Shown here piece by piece: positions 15,414 to 23,935 of a stretch of DNA of 57,205 bases (positions are counted from its first letter, which is position 1; every line of letters begins with the position of its first letter). Both the position numbers and the translations under genes were made by a program. The notes beneath the pieces were generated by a model. It searched no databases and was not told where the DNA came from. It was given only the letters and a program-made list of their open reading frames with translations. The stretch is from UBA10649 sp964597445 (GTDB taxonomy: Bacteria; Actinomycetota; Actinomycetes; S36-B12), in the NCBI GenBank assembly GCA_964597445.1, contig CAZQXO010000010.1:1-57205 (forward strand). The letters run 5' to 3'.

Positions 15414-17096
15414 GTGTCCGGAGGCCTTCGCGAGTGGCAGCGCGAGGCTCTCGAGCAGTACTGGACGCGGCAGCCCGAGGACTACCTCGTCAGTGCCACG
15501 CCGGGTGCGGGCAAGACGACCTTCGCCCTCACGCTCGCCGAGCGGCTCCTCGCGGCCCGGGTCATCTCGCGCGTCATCGTCGTCGTCCCGACCGATCACC
15601 TGCGAACCCAGTGGGCCGATGCGGCCGAGGCCCGCGGTCTGAGCTTGGACCCGAAGCTGAAGAACAGCGATGGGCCGGTGCGCAAGGGCTCCGCGGGCTA
15701 CGTCACCACCTACGCGCAGGTGGCGAGCCATCCGATGCTGCATCGGGCCCGCACCCAGAACGCTCGCACCCTCGTCGTCCTCGATGAGGTGCACCATGCC
15801 GGTGATGGCCTGTCGTGGGGCGAGGCCGTGGGCGAGGCCTTCCAGCCCGCCGCGCGACGACTGTGCCTGACGGGCACGCCCTTCCGCACCAAGGCTGATG
15901 AGCGGATCCCCTTCGTCCGCTACGAGGAGACGTCCGACGGGCACCTGTCCCTCGCCGACTACTCCTACGGCTACCGGGAGGCGCTCGCCGAGGCCGTGGT
16001 GCGTCCGGTCGTCTTCGCGGCCTACTCGGGCACGAGTCGCTGGATGAACTCCGCGGGGGACGTCCTGTCGTCGTCACTGTCGGAGGCCGGGACGAAGACA
16101 GCAGAGGATTCGGCTTGGCGCACGGCTCTGGACCCGGCCGGCGACTGGATCGCGCACGTCGTCGCGGCGGCCGATGCGCGGCTGACCGACGTGCGGGAGT
16201 CCGGTGCTCCAGATGCGGGCGCACTCATGCTCGCGACGGATCAGGAGACCGCGCGTGCCTACGCCACGGTGGTCGCGCGGGTCACCGGACACAAGCCGGT
16301 CGTGGTCGTCTCCGATGATCCGCGCTCGGGCAAGCGGATCGAGGCGTTCACGCGCAGCACCGATCGCTGGATCATCGCGGTGAAGCAGGTCTCCGAAGGC
16401 GTCGACATCGCTCGCCTCGCCGTGTGCGTGTGGGCGTGCTCCTTCCGCACGCCCCTGTTCTTCGCGCAGGCGGTGGGGCGTGTCGTGCGCGCGCGCCATC
16501 CCCGGGAGACGGCGACGGTCTTCCTGCCTGCGGTGCGTCCGCTGCTCGCCCTCGCCGCCAGCATGGAGGAGGAGCGCAACCACGTCGTGCGCGTGCCGGC
16601 CGGAAGCGACGACCTCGACGCGCTGGCCTCGCTCGAGCGACTCGAGTCCGAGCCCGGGGTCGCGGACTTCACTCCGCTCGGCGCGGAGGCCGAGTTCGCC
16701 CACCTGCTGCACGGTGGCCGCGCCATCGTCGCGGGCCGGGACCTGACGGTCGAGGACGAGGAGTACCTCGGACTCCCGGGACTCCTGACGCCTGAGCAGA
16801 CGGCAGCCCTGCTGGCGACACGCGATGCGGAGCTCAAGCGCAGTCGGGCCGCCACCCTCGCCGAGGAGATGGACGCTGCGCTCGACCCGGCGGAGGCGGA
16901 TCCGTCCTGGCGCGACCTCGACCTCCTGCGCCGCGAGGTTCATGGACTCGTCGGCCAGTGGGCCGGGCGGTCGGGTCGCACCCCCGCCCAGGCTCATGTC
17001 GACCTGCGTCGGGCCGTGCCCGGTCCCGGATCCGCGACGGCCTCCTGGGAGGTCCTCGCCGCGCGGCGCGACTACCTCCTCGGCAAGGTCGGCTAG
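15414..17096 (+). CDS. stand-alone SF2 DEAD/DEAH-type helicase
   Basis: A 560-residue superfamily 2 helicase. Walker A is ATPGAGKTT (residues 28-36), motif II is DEVH (124-127), motif III-like LTGTPFRT lies near 152-159, motif V is SEGVDIARL and motif VI is QAVGRVVRARH. The N-terminal LREWQREALEQYW resembles a Q-motif. The C-terminal 200 residues contain no nuclease or zinc motif that I recognise. The GTG at 15414 was chosen because the helicase fold begins at once and a -10 sits 8 bases before. This type recurs in actinobacteria as a single gene with unclear substrate; DNA repair is only a guess. Confidence 0.85.
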   Translation: MSGGLREWQREALEQYWTRQPEDYLVSATPGAGKTTFALTLAERLLAARVISRVIVVVPTDHLRTQWADAAEARGLSLDPKLKNSDGPVRKGSAGYVTTYAQVASHPMLHRARTQNARTLVVLDEVHHAGDGLSWGEAVGEAFQPAARRLCLTGTPFRTKADERIPFVRYEETSDGHLSLADYSYGYREALAEAVVRPVVFAAYSGTSRWMNSAGDVLSSSLSEAGTKTAEDSAWRTALDPAGDWIAHVVAAADARLTDVRESGAPDAGALMLATDQETARAYATVVARVTGHKPVVVVSDDPRSGKRIEAFTRSTDRWIIAVKQVSEGVDIARLAVCVWACSFRTPLFFAQAVGRVVRARHPRETATVFLPAVRPLLALAASMEEERNHVVRVPAGSDDLDALASLERLESEPGVADFTPLGAEAEFAHLLHGGRAIVAGRDLTVEDEEYLGLPGLLTPEQTAALLATRDAELKRSRAATLAEEMDAALDPAEADPSWRDLDLLRREVHGLVGQWAGRSGRTPAQAHVDLRRAVPGPGSATASWEVLAARRDYLLGKVG

Positions 17097-17119
17097 ACCG
17101 ACCCGTCGACGGGGGGACG

Positions 17120-17125
17120 TAGACT
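17120..17125 (+). promoter_or_regulatory. -10 hexamer TAGACT for leaderless purF
   Basis: TAGACT ends 6 bases before the purF GTG, the modal spacing of leaderless genes in this window. Confidence 0.6.
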
Positions 17126-17131
17126 CGCGCT

Positions 17132-18688
17132 GTGACGCGCGGAGATGGTCGGCTCTCGCACGACCTGCTGCACGGTGAGAAGGGTCCGCAGGACGCCTGC
17201 GGCGTGTTCGGCGTCTGGGCTCCCGGTGACGAGGTCGCGACGCTGACCTACTTCGGCCTGTACGCGCTCCAGCACCGTGGCCAGGAGTCCGCCGGCATCG
17301 CGGTCGGCGACGGGACCCACATCGTCGTCTACAAGGACATGGGCCTGGTGTCGCAGGTCTTCACCGAGGCCAGCCTCGGATCCCTGCACGGCCACGTCGC
17401 GATCGGCCACACGCGCTACTCCACCACCGGCGCGAGCATCTGGGAGAACGCCCAGCCCACCTTCCGGTCCACGGCCACGGGGCACCTCGCCCTGGCCCAC
17501 AACGGCAACCTCACGAACACGCACGAGCTGCGCGAGCGCCTGGCCCAACTCGCCGCCGGATCGGGAGAGCTCCCGCTGCACACCAGGGGCCGGGCCACCA
17601 GCGACACCGACACCCTGGCAGCGCTCATCGCGGCCCACTCCGATCTCTCGGTCGAGGAGGCGGCCCTGGTCGAGCTTCCGCACGTGCGCGGAGCCTTCTC
17701 GCTCGTCTTCATGGACGACGAGGCCCTCTACGCCGCGCGCGATCCCCAGGGCATCCGGCCCCTCGTGCTCGGCCGCCTCGAGCGAGGCTGGGTCATCGCG
17801 AGCGAGACGGCGGCCCTCGACATCGTGGGCGCATCGTTCGTGCGCGAGGTCGAGCCCGGCGAGATCATCGCGATCGACCAGGACGGACTCCGGTCACAGC
17901 GCTTCGCGGAAGCCGACCCGAAGGGGTGCCTGTTCGAGTACGTCTACCTGGCGCGTCCTGACACGAGCATCGCGGGTCGAGCCGTGCAGTCGGTTCGCGT
18001 CGAGATCGGCCGGCGCCTGGCCCGCGAGCACGGGGTCGACGCCGACCTCGTCATCCCGGTGCCGGAGTCCGGTCGCTACGCGGCCATCGGGTACGCGCAG
18101 GAGTCAGGCATCCCGTTCGCGGAGGGCCTGGTCAAGAACGCCTACGTCGGACGCACCTTCATCCAGCCGTCGCAGTCGATCCGCCAGCTCGGAATCCGAC
18201 TGAAGCTCAACCCCCTGCGCGACGTCATCGAGGGTCAGCGCCTCGTCGTCGTCGACGACTCCATCGTGCGGGGCAACACCCAGCGCGCCCTCGTGCGCAT
18301 GCTGCGGGAGGCGGGAGCCCGCGAGGTGCACGTGCGCATCTCCAGTCCTCCGGTCAAGTGGCCCTGCTTCTACGGCATCGACTTCGCGACGCGGGCGGAA
18401 CTGATCGCCAACGGACTCACGGTCGAGGAGATCTGCCGTTCCCTCGGGGCCGACTCCCTCGCCTATGTCGATCTCGAGGAGCTCGTCGAGGCGACGAACC
18501 TGCCCAAGGATCGCCTGTGCCGCGCCTGCTTCGACGGCGTCTACCCCGTCGAGCTTCCCGAGCCGGAGCTCCTTGGCAAGCATGTGCTCGAGGTCATCGA
18601 GCGTCGTGCGCATGCCGGTGTCGCGGACGTCGAGGGCGTCCCGACGGTGCTCGGCGGCGGAGCCGCCGACGCGCTGGATCGACCATGA
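17132..18688 (+). CDS. purF: amidophosphoribosyltransferase
   Basis: A 518-residue enzyme that makes 5-phosphoribosylamine from PRPP and glutamine, the committed step of purine synthesis. A 22-residue propeptide precedes Cys23 (DACGVFGVWAPG), the N-terminal nucleophile exposed after processing. RYSTTG and AHNGNLTN belong to the Ntn glutaminase domain. LVVVDDSIVRGNT is the PRPP-binding loop. Cys residues in PCFYGIDF and LCRACFDG fit the Fe-S-containing B. subtilis-like class. The stop overlaps purM by ATGA. Confidence 0.97.
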   Translation: MTRGDGRLSHDLLHGEKGPQDACGVFGVWAPGDEVATLTYFGLYALQHRGQESAGIAVGDGTHIVVYKDMGLVSQVFTEASLGSLHGHVAIGHTRYSTTGASIWENAQPTFRSTATGHLALAHNGNLTNTHELRERLAQLAAGSGELPLHTRGRATSDTDTLAALIAAHSDLSVEEAALVELPHVRGAFSLVFMDDEALYAARDPQGIRPLVLGRLERGWVIASETAALDIVGASFVREVEPGEIIAIDQDGLRSQRFAEADPKGCLFEYVYLARPDTSIAGRAVQSVRVEIGRRLAREHGVDADLVIPVPESGRYAAIGYAQESGIPFAEGLVKNAYVGRTFIQPSQSIRQLGIRLKLNPLRDVIEGQRLVVVDDSIVRGNTQRALVRMLREAGAREVHVRISSPPVKWPCFYGIDFATRAELIANGLTVEEICRSLGADSLAYVDLEELVEATNLPKDRLCRACFDGVYPVELPEPELLGKHVLEVIERRAHAGVADVEGVPTVLGGGAADALDRP

Positions 18689-19782
18689 CGGCGCCCGGTG
18701 CGTCCTACGCGGCCGCAGGTGTCGATGTCGAGGCAGGCGAGCGCGCTGTCGCGCTGATGCGCTCATCGATCGCCCGCGCGCAGCGTCCCGAGGTGGTCGG
18801 TGACTTCGGTGGCTTCGCCGGGCTCTTCGACATCTCGGGATTCACGCGCTTCCGCCGACCGCTGCTGGCCACGTCGACCGATGGCGTCGGCACGAAGATC
18901 GCCGTGGCGCGCGCGCTCGATGTCCACGACACCATCGGCATCGACCTCGTCGCGATGGTGATCGACGACATCGTGGTGTGCGGTGCAGAGCCGCTCTTCA
19001 TGACCGACTACATCGCCGTGGGGTCAGTCGTGCCCGAGCGCATCGCGAGGATCGTCGCGGGCATCGCCGAGGGCTGCCACCGCGCAGGGTGTGCACTGGT
19101 CGGTGGGGAGACTGCTGAGCACCCTGGGCTCATGGAGCCGGACGAGTACGACGTCGCGGGTGCCGGCACGGGAATCGTCGATGCGGAGCACCTCCGGGGC
19201 CCGGATCGCGTCCGCGTCGGGGACGTGGTCATCGCGATGGCATCGTCGGGCCTGCACTCGAACGGGTACTCGTTGGCCCGCATGGTGCTGCTGGGCCCGG
19301 ACGGCCCTGGCCTGTCAGCGCATCTGGACGAGCTGGGCCGCACCGTGGGTGAGGAGATGCTCGAGCCCACGCGCATCTACGCGCAGGACTGCCTGGCCCT
19401 GATGCGCGAGACGGACGTCCATGCCTTCAGTCACGTCACCGGCGGGGGACTCGCAGCGAACCTCGCTCGTGTTCTTCCTCCGCACGCGGCGGTCGACCTC
19501 GATCGCGGGTCGTGGACTCCGGCGCCCGTCTTCTCCCTCATCGGCGGACTCGGTCGCGTCGAGCGGCTGGATCTGGAGCGGACGTTCAACATGGGCATCG
19601 GCATGATCGCCGTGGTCGAGGCGGCGGATGCGGATCGGGCGATCACCCTCCTGCAGGAGCGCGGCATCACGGCGTGGGCCTGTGGGGTGGTGCGCGAGCG
19701 GCGCGATGGCGAGACGGGTGACAGCGAGGCGAAGGGCGGATCGGGAGGAGCGGTGACGCTCGTCGGCGAGCATCGGGACTGA
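18685..19782 (+). CDS. purM: AIR synthetase (phosphoribosylformylglycinamidine cyclo-ligase)
   Basis: A 365-residue enzyme closing the imidazole ring (FGAM to AIR) with ATP. The ATG at 18685 overlaps the purF stop. Family marks: ASYAAAGVDVEAGERAV at the N-terminus, TSTDGVGTKIAVA, GIDLVAMVIDDIVVCGAEPLFMTDY, GGETAEHPG, and AHVTGGGL-like HVTGGGLAANLARVLP. The C-terminal 25 residues (ERRDGETGDSEAKGGSGG) extend beyond the usual end and look flexible. Confidence 0.97.
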   Translation: MTAPGASYAAAGVDVEAGERAVALMRSSIARAQRPEVVGDFGGFAGLFDISGFTRFRRPLLATSTDGVGTKIAVARALDVHDTIGIDLVAMVIDDIVVCGAEPLFMTDYIAVGSVVPERIARIVAGIAEGCHRAGCALVGGETAEHPGLMEPDEYDVAGAGTGIVDAEHLRGPDRVRVGDVVIAMASSGLHSNGYSLARMVLLGPDGPGLSAHLDELGRTVGEEMLEPTRIYAQDCLALMRETDVHAFSHVTGGGLAANLARVLPPHAAVDLDRGSWTPAPVFSLIGGLGRVERLDLERTFNMGIGMIAVVEAADADRAITLLQERGITAWACGVVRERRDGETGDSEAKGGSGGAVTLVGEHRD

Positions 19783-19789
19783 CGCCGGG

Positions 19790-20002
19790 TCAGGCCTTGT
19801 CGTCGTCCTCGTCGTAGTACTTCGCGTAGGGGTCGTCCGCGTAGGGATCCTCGACCACCTCGTAGGTGGCGTCCAGGTGCTCGTCGGAGGAACTGGTGCT
19901 GCCCAGTTCGGCCTGAAGTCGGTCCAAGTCCGTCTGAGGGCCGCCGTACTTGAGAGCACGGGCGACCTTCGTCTGCTTGGCCTTCGCACGGCCGCGCCCC
20001 AT
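19790..20002 (-). CDS. DUF3073 family protein
   Basis: A 70-residue cytosolic protein. It opens with MGRGRAKAKQTKVARALKY, the conserved basic start of DUF3073, followed by the actinobacterial TDLDRLQAEL helix and a strongly acidic tail (YADDPYAKYYDEDDDK). Function is unknown; the family is restricted to actinobacteria and is usually found near purM or bldC, as here (recalled). A GAGGGGG ribosome site lies upstream. It is convergent with purM across a 7-base gap and divergent from bldC. Confidence 0.9.
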   Translation of the reverse strand: MGRGRAKAKQTKVARALKYGGPQTDLDRLQAELGSTSSSDEHLDATYEVVEDPYADDPYAKYYDEDDDKA

Positions 20003-20345
20003 GGCTCGACCCCCTCATCCGGGATCTCTGCCCGGCTCACGTGGACGGATGTCCGTGGCTCGCCTCGGGGGAGGCGCCACGATGTCGGAAGCCTAGACTA
20101 CCCGCCCCGGGGCTGCCCGGCTCCGGCGGCCGGGGTCCGCCGCCGCCGACCCGACCCCTGTGACCGGCGTCACACGGTGAGCCCCCGGTGGGCCCGGGGG
20201 TCGCGCGTCGCGGTGCCGCGGTCGCGTTCCTCAGGAGCCACGCGGGATACGCGCGAGTAGGTTGCTGAGGGGGCCCTGCCCTGTCAGAGTGAACCCAGCC
20301 GAGCAGGGGAGAGCGGCGTCGATGCGCGGCTCACCGGGAGGACAC
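20003..20345. promoter_or_regulatory. 343-bp divergent control region between DUF3073 gene and bldC
   Basis: The longest gene-free stretch in the window. Towards DUF3073 a -10 TAGGCT is readable on the minus strand at 20095-20090. Towards bldC a TAGGTT is at 20258-20263, which would give a leader of about 75 bases. A CRP-type palindrome sits between them at 20159-20174. The rest is very GC-rich with hairpin potential (20101-20210). I see no RNA gene in it. Confidence 0.5.
20159..20174. promoter_or_regulatory. perfect CRP/GlxR-type palindrome
   Basis: TGTGACCGGCGTCACA is an exact TGTGA-N6-TCACA, the recognition sequence of CRP-family regulators including actinobacterial GlxR/Crp. It is roughly mid-way between the two divergent starts (157 bases from the DUF3073 gene, 171 from bldC). 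Confidence 0.6.
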
Positions 20346-20567
20346 ATGTCGGGCCAGTCAGCCGAGCCGGAGCATCTGCTCACGCCGGCTGAGGTGGCGT
20401 CCCTCTTCCGGGTCGACCCCAAGACCGTCACGCGATGGGCCAAGGCGGGCAAGCTGACCAGCATCCGCACGCTCGGCGGGCATCGCCGCTATCGCGCCGT
20501 CGAGGTCTACGCCCTTCTGGAGGCGAACTCTCCGACGCGCCGCTCCGACATCGACCCCCTGGGCTGA
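20346..20567 (+). CDS. bldC: BldC-like MerR-type DNA-binding regulator
   Basis: A 73-residue protein, essentially a single winged-helix MerR domain with no effector region. EHLLTPAEVASLFRVDPKTV followed by TRWAKAGKLTSIRTLGGHRR is nearly identical to the recalled Streptomyces BldC core. BldC binds DNA as head-to-tail oligomers on direct repeats and controls development in Streptomyces; its role in non-sporulating actinobacteria is less clear. The ATG at 20346 follows GGGAGGACAC. A longer in-frame reading from 20262 lacks a ribosome site and adds non-conserved residues. Confidence 0.93.
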   Translation: MSGQSAEPEHLLTPAEVASLFRVDPKTVTRWAKAGKLTSIRTLGGHRRYRAVEVYALLEANSPTRRSDIDPLG

Positions 20568-20575
20568 GCGGTCTC

Positions 20576-21268
20576 GTGAGCGAACGCGTCTACCGGCCGA
20601 TCATCCTGACGGCCAAGGCCCTCTTCGCTGGCCTGGGCCTGAGGTTCGATGTCGTCGGCGAGGAGAACATCCCGCGCGAGGGCGGCGCCGTCCTGGCCAT
20701 CAATCACACCAGCTACCTGGACTTCGCCCTCGCCGGCATCCCCGCGGACCGGCGCGGCAAGCGACTCGTGAGATTCATGGCGAAGGAGAGCATCTTCCGG
20801 CATCCGGTCGCCGGGCCGCTCATGCGCGGCATGAAGCACATCCCGGTCGACCGCGAGGCTGGCTCCGCGGCCTTTCGTGACGCCGTCGCCGCACTGAAGT
20901 CTGGCGAGCTCGTCGGGGTCTTTCCCGAGGCGACGATGAGCCGGTCGTTCGAGATCAAGGAGATCAAGAACGGATCGGTGCGCATGGCCCGTGCCGCTGG
21001 CGTTCCCCTGATCCCCATGATCGTCTTCGGCGGTCACCGGATCCTGTCCTACGACCATCGCGACCTGACTCGCGGGCGCACGATCGCGATCACCGTCGGC
21101 GAGCCGATGCAGCTTCCCCGGGGCGAGGATCCCGACGCCCTCACGGCCGAACTCCGTCGACGCATGGCCGTCCTGCTCGACGAGACGATCGCCCGCTACC
21201 CCGACCGTCCCGATGGCGCCTGGTGGATCCCCGCGCGCCTGGGCGGCAGCGCCCCACCGCTGACCTGA
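20576..21268 (+). CDS. 1-acyl-sn-glycerol-3-phosphate acyltransferase (PlsC-like)
   Basis: A 230-residue membrane-associated acyltransferase. The catalytic NHTSYLD motif has His44 and Asp49 (HX4D), and VFPEAT around residue 116-120 is the acyl-acceptor motif. It would acylate lysophosphatidate in phospholipid synthesis. The GTG at 20576 is 8 bases after bldC and gives VSERVYRPIILTAKALF. Its stop codon abuts the stop of the convergent sulP gene with no spacer. Confidence 0.88.
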   Translation: MSERVYRPIILTAKALFAGLGLRFDVVGEENIPREGGAVLAINHTSYLDFALAGIPADRRGKRLVRFMAKESIFRHPVAGPLMRGMKHIPVDREAGSAAFRDAVAALKSGELVGVFPEATMSRSFEIKEIKNGSVRMARAAGVPLIPMIVFGGHRILSYDHRDLTRGRTIAITVGEPMQLPRGEDPDALTAELRRRMAVLLDETIARYPDRPDGAWWIPARLGGSAPPLT

Positions 21269-22954
21269 TCAGCGCGGGCTCTCGCGCTGCCACTCCTCGA
21301 AGGCCTCGACGGCGGTGGGGTGCGTCGGGAACACGAACCGACGGCCGATGCGACGTCCGACACCATGTCTCTCCACCTGCCGCCAGACCTCGCTCTTGAC
21401 GTGGTCCAGTGCCAGGACGATCCCGCGGTCCTCGCAGAACGCGCGGACATCCTCGAGGGCGTCGAGTCCGGTGATGTCGACCTCGGTGATGCCCTCCATG
21501 TTGAGCAGGAACCACTGCGGCGACGGGCTCGCCTCCTCGATCGCGTACCGGCAGCGCCGGGAGAAGTCCTCGGCGTTGGCGAAGAACAGCGGTGAGTCGT
21601 ACCGGAAGACCAGCAGGCCGGGGATCTGCACCGCGGTCGGGTAGTCGTCGATGTCGTGCCAGCCCGCGACCTCGTCCGCCCGCCCCAGGACGGCCGCATG
21701 GGGTCGAGCCACACGTGTGAGCAGCTCGATCACGGAGAGCGCCACGGCAGCGAGCACCCCGTAGAGGATGTCGAAGGCGAGCACGCCGATGAGGGCACCG
21801 ATCGCGAGCAGGAACTCCCGCGTGCGGTACCGCCAGAGCCGGCGGAACTCGCGCACGTCGATGAGCCGGATGGCGGCGTAGATGACGAGTCCGCCCAGGG
21901 CGGCGGTCGGGAAGGCTCCGATGAGGCGCGAGAAGAGCAGGACGGAGACGATGACGAGTCCGGCCGCGACGATCGAGTAGAGCTGGGTGCGTGCCCCGCT
22001 CGCCTCCGCGATGACGGTTCGACTGGCGCTGGAGCTCACCGGGAATCCGCCGGTCAGTGAGGCTCCGATGTTGGCGGCGCCGAGGCCGAGGAACTCCTGG
22101 TTGTTGTGGATGCGATGGCCGTGGCGGGTCGCGAAGGCTCGGGCGGTCACGATGTTGTCGGTGTAGCCGACGATGAGGATGCCGAGCGCGGGCAGCAGGA
22201 GGAGCCCGAGGTCGGACGTGGCGAGGGAGGGCAGCCCGATCTGCAGTCCGTCGCTGCTGACCATCCCCACCGTCTCCACGCCCTGGGCGGACAGGTCGAG
22301 AGCGGCGACGAGTGCGGTGGCGCCGAGCATGACGACAAGGGGAATGGGCAGGCGCGGGAACCGGGGAGTCAGCAGGAGAAGCAGGATCGTGACGCCGGCT
22401 CCGATGAGGAGCGTCGGGAGGTGCACGCCCATGTCGCCGGCCCGGGTGACGAAGGACGTGACGCCCTCGAGTGCCGTGTCACCCGCCGCGGAGACGCCTG
22501 TGACGGTGTCGAGCTGGCTGATCATCATGATGACGGCGACCCCGGCGAGGTATCCGATGAGGACAGGCTTGGAGAGCAGCTCGCCGATGAAGCCCAGGCG
22601 CAGCACGCCCGCGAGCAGCGCGTAGGCGCCGACGAGCAGCGCCATCGTCGCGGCCAGTGCGAGGTAGCGGGCGGCGTCCCCGGCCGCAAGGGGGGCCAGC
22701 ACCGCTGCCGTCATGAGGGCCGTCGTGGACTCCGGTCCGACGGACAGGAGTCGGGAGGAGCCGACGAGGGCATAGATGGTCATCGACACCACGACGACGA
22801 GCAGCCCTGTCTGCGGTGGAACGCCCGCGATCGAGGCGTAGGCCATGACCTGTGGGATCAGGTAGGCCGTGACGGTGACGGCGCCGACGAGGTCTCCCCG
22901 GAGGTCGCGTCGACGGTAGTGCAGGAGCCGGGTCAGCCCGATGTGACTGGTCAT
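21269..22954 (-). CDS. SulP family anion transporter with STAS domain
   Basis: A 561-residue membrane protein. About twelve hydrophobic segments follow the start (AVTVTAYLIPQVMAYASIAGVPPQTGLLV is the sulfate-transporter signature area). A C-terminal STAS domain begins near residue 430, with FRYDSPLFFANAEDF and WFLLNMEGITEVDITGLDAL. Substrate may be sulfate, bicarbonate or another anion. The ATG at 22954 keeps the gene clear of the upstream ppk2; a start at 23050 would overlap it. It follows ppk2 by 31 bases on the same strand and is probably co-transcribed. Confidence 0.9.
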   Translation of the reverse strand: MTSHIGLTRLLHYRRRDLRGDLVGAVTVTAYLIPQVMAYASIAGVPPQTGLLVVVVSMTIYALVGSSRLLSVGPESTTALMTAAVLAPLAAGDAARYLALAATMALLVGAYALLAGVLRLGFIGELLSKPVLIGYLAGVAVIMMISQLDTVTGVSAAGDTALEGVTSFVTRAGDMGVHLPTLLIGAGVTILLLLLTPRFPRLPIPLVVMLGATALVAALDLSAQGVETVGMVSSDGLQIGLPSLATSDLGLLLLPALGILIVGYTDNIVTARAFATRHGHRIHNNQEFLGLGAANIGASLTGGFPVSSSASRTVIAEASGARTQLYSIVAAGLVIVSVLLFSRLIGAFPTAALGGLVIYAAIRLIDVREFRRLWRYRTREFLLAIGALIGVLAFDILYGVLAAVALSVIELLTRVARPHAAVLGRADEVAGWHDIDDYPTAVQIPGLLVFRYDSPLFFANAEDFSRRCRYAIEEASPSPQWFLLNMEGITEVDITGLDALEDVRAFCEDRGIVLALDHVKSEVWRQVERHGVGRRIGRRFVFPTHPTAVEAFEEWQRESPR

Positions 22955-22985
22955 GGGTTCCCCGAGGGCTGGATCCGTTCCGGAG

Positions 22986-23867
22986 TCAGCCGGAGGATCG
23001 CCGGTCACCCTTCGCTGGCGCGTGCTTCGCGTCCGCGGTGGCGCGGGCATGCTCGGCGACGAGCGCCGCGGCGCGGTCGGGAACGTAGGTGCTCAGCTCA
23101 CGCGGCGGACGCTCGTAGCCCGTGGACGCGGGGCGTGGAGGAATGGCCATGGGCGGTCGCTCTGCGGCGAAGTAGGGAATGGTGGAGAGCAGGTGGCTGA
23201 TCATGTTGATGCGCGCGGCCCGCTTGTCGTCGGCCTCGACGACGTACCACGGAGCCTCGGGGATATCGGTGTGGATGAGCATCTCGTCCTTGGCGCGGGA
23301 GTAGTCCTCCCAGCGCGTGATGGACTCGAGATCCATCGGCGAGAGCTTCCATCGGCGCATGGGGTCCTTCATGCGTGACTCGAAGCGCCGCTCCTGCTCG
23401 GCGTCGCTGACACTGAACCAGTACTTGCGCAGGAGGATGCCGTCCTCGACGAGCATCCGCTCGAAGATCGGGGTCTGGTGCAGGAACCTCCGGTACTCGT
23501 CCGGAGTGCAGAAGCCCATGACGCGCTCGACCCCCGCCCGGTTGTACCAGGAGCGATCGAACAGCCGGATCTCTCCGGCGGCCGGAAGGTGTGCGATGTA
23601 CCGCTGGAAGTACCACTCGGTCCGCTCCCGCTCGGTGGGGGTGGGCAGGGCGACGATGCTCGCCGTGCGCGGGTTCAGGTACTCGGTCACCCGCTTGATC
23701 GTGGAGCCCTTGCCGGCCGCATCGCGCCCCTCGAAGATCACGACCACGCGGGCGCCTGTCGCGCGCACCCACTCCTGGAGCTGCACGAGCTCGGCCTGCA
23801 GCCGGTAGAGCTCCTTCTCGTACAGCGCCTTGGGCATCCGGGGCTCAGGGCTCTCCTTCGTGGTCAT
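22986..23867 (-). CDS. ppk2: polyphosphate kinase 2
   Basis: A 293-residue single-domain PPK2. Walker A is EGRDAAGKGSTI (residues 46-57), the second conserved stretch is FDRSWYNRAGVERVMGFC (103-120), and the lid-like RRFESRMKDPMRRWKLSPMD follows. Such enzymes move phosphate between polyphosphate and nucleotides, most single-domain forms favouring ADP or GDP phosphorylation. The ATG at 23867 precedes the conserved LYEKELYRLQAELVQLQ start. CACACT at 23879-23874 on the minus strand lies 6 bases upstream, close to the leaderless -10 pattern. The gene is divergent from the nuclease gene. Confidence 0.93.
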   Translation of the reverse strand: MTTKESPEPRMPKALYEKELYRLQAELVQLQEWVRATGARVVVIFEGRDAAGKGSTIKRVTEYLNPRTASIVALPTPTERERTEWYFQRYIAHLPAAGEIRLFDRSWYNRAGVERVMGFCTPDEYRRFLHQTPIFERMLVEDGILLRKYWFSVSDAEQERRFESRMKDPMRRWKLSPMDLESITRWEDYSRAKDEMLIHTDIPEAPWYVVEADDKRAARINMISHLLSTIPYFAAERPPMAIPPRPASTGYERPPRELSTYVPDRAAALVAEHARATADAKHAPAKGDRRSSG

Positions 23868-23923
23868 TCTCTGAGTGTGGCACCGGAGCCCCTCGGGATG
23901 CAGGCTGACGACGGGCGGACCGG

Positions 23924-23929
23924 TAGCGT
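23924..23929 (+). promoter_or_regulatory. -10 hexamer TAGCGT for leaderless nuclease gene
   Basis: TAGCGT ends 6 bases before the GTG at 23936. Confidence 0.55.
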
Positions 23930-23935
23930 CCGGCT

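Noticed and set aside
20262..20345. Longer start for bldC
   Set aside because: No ribosome site, and the added residues are not like BldC; the ATG at 20346 has a GGGAGG site.
22106..23200. Plus-strand frame over the SulP gene
   Set aside because: Asp/Glu/Gly-rich shadow of the transporter; no domain or ribosome site.
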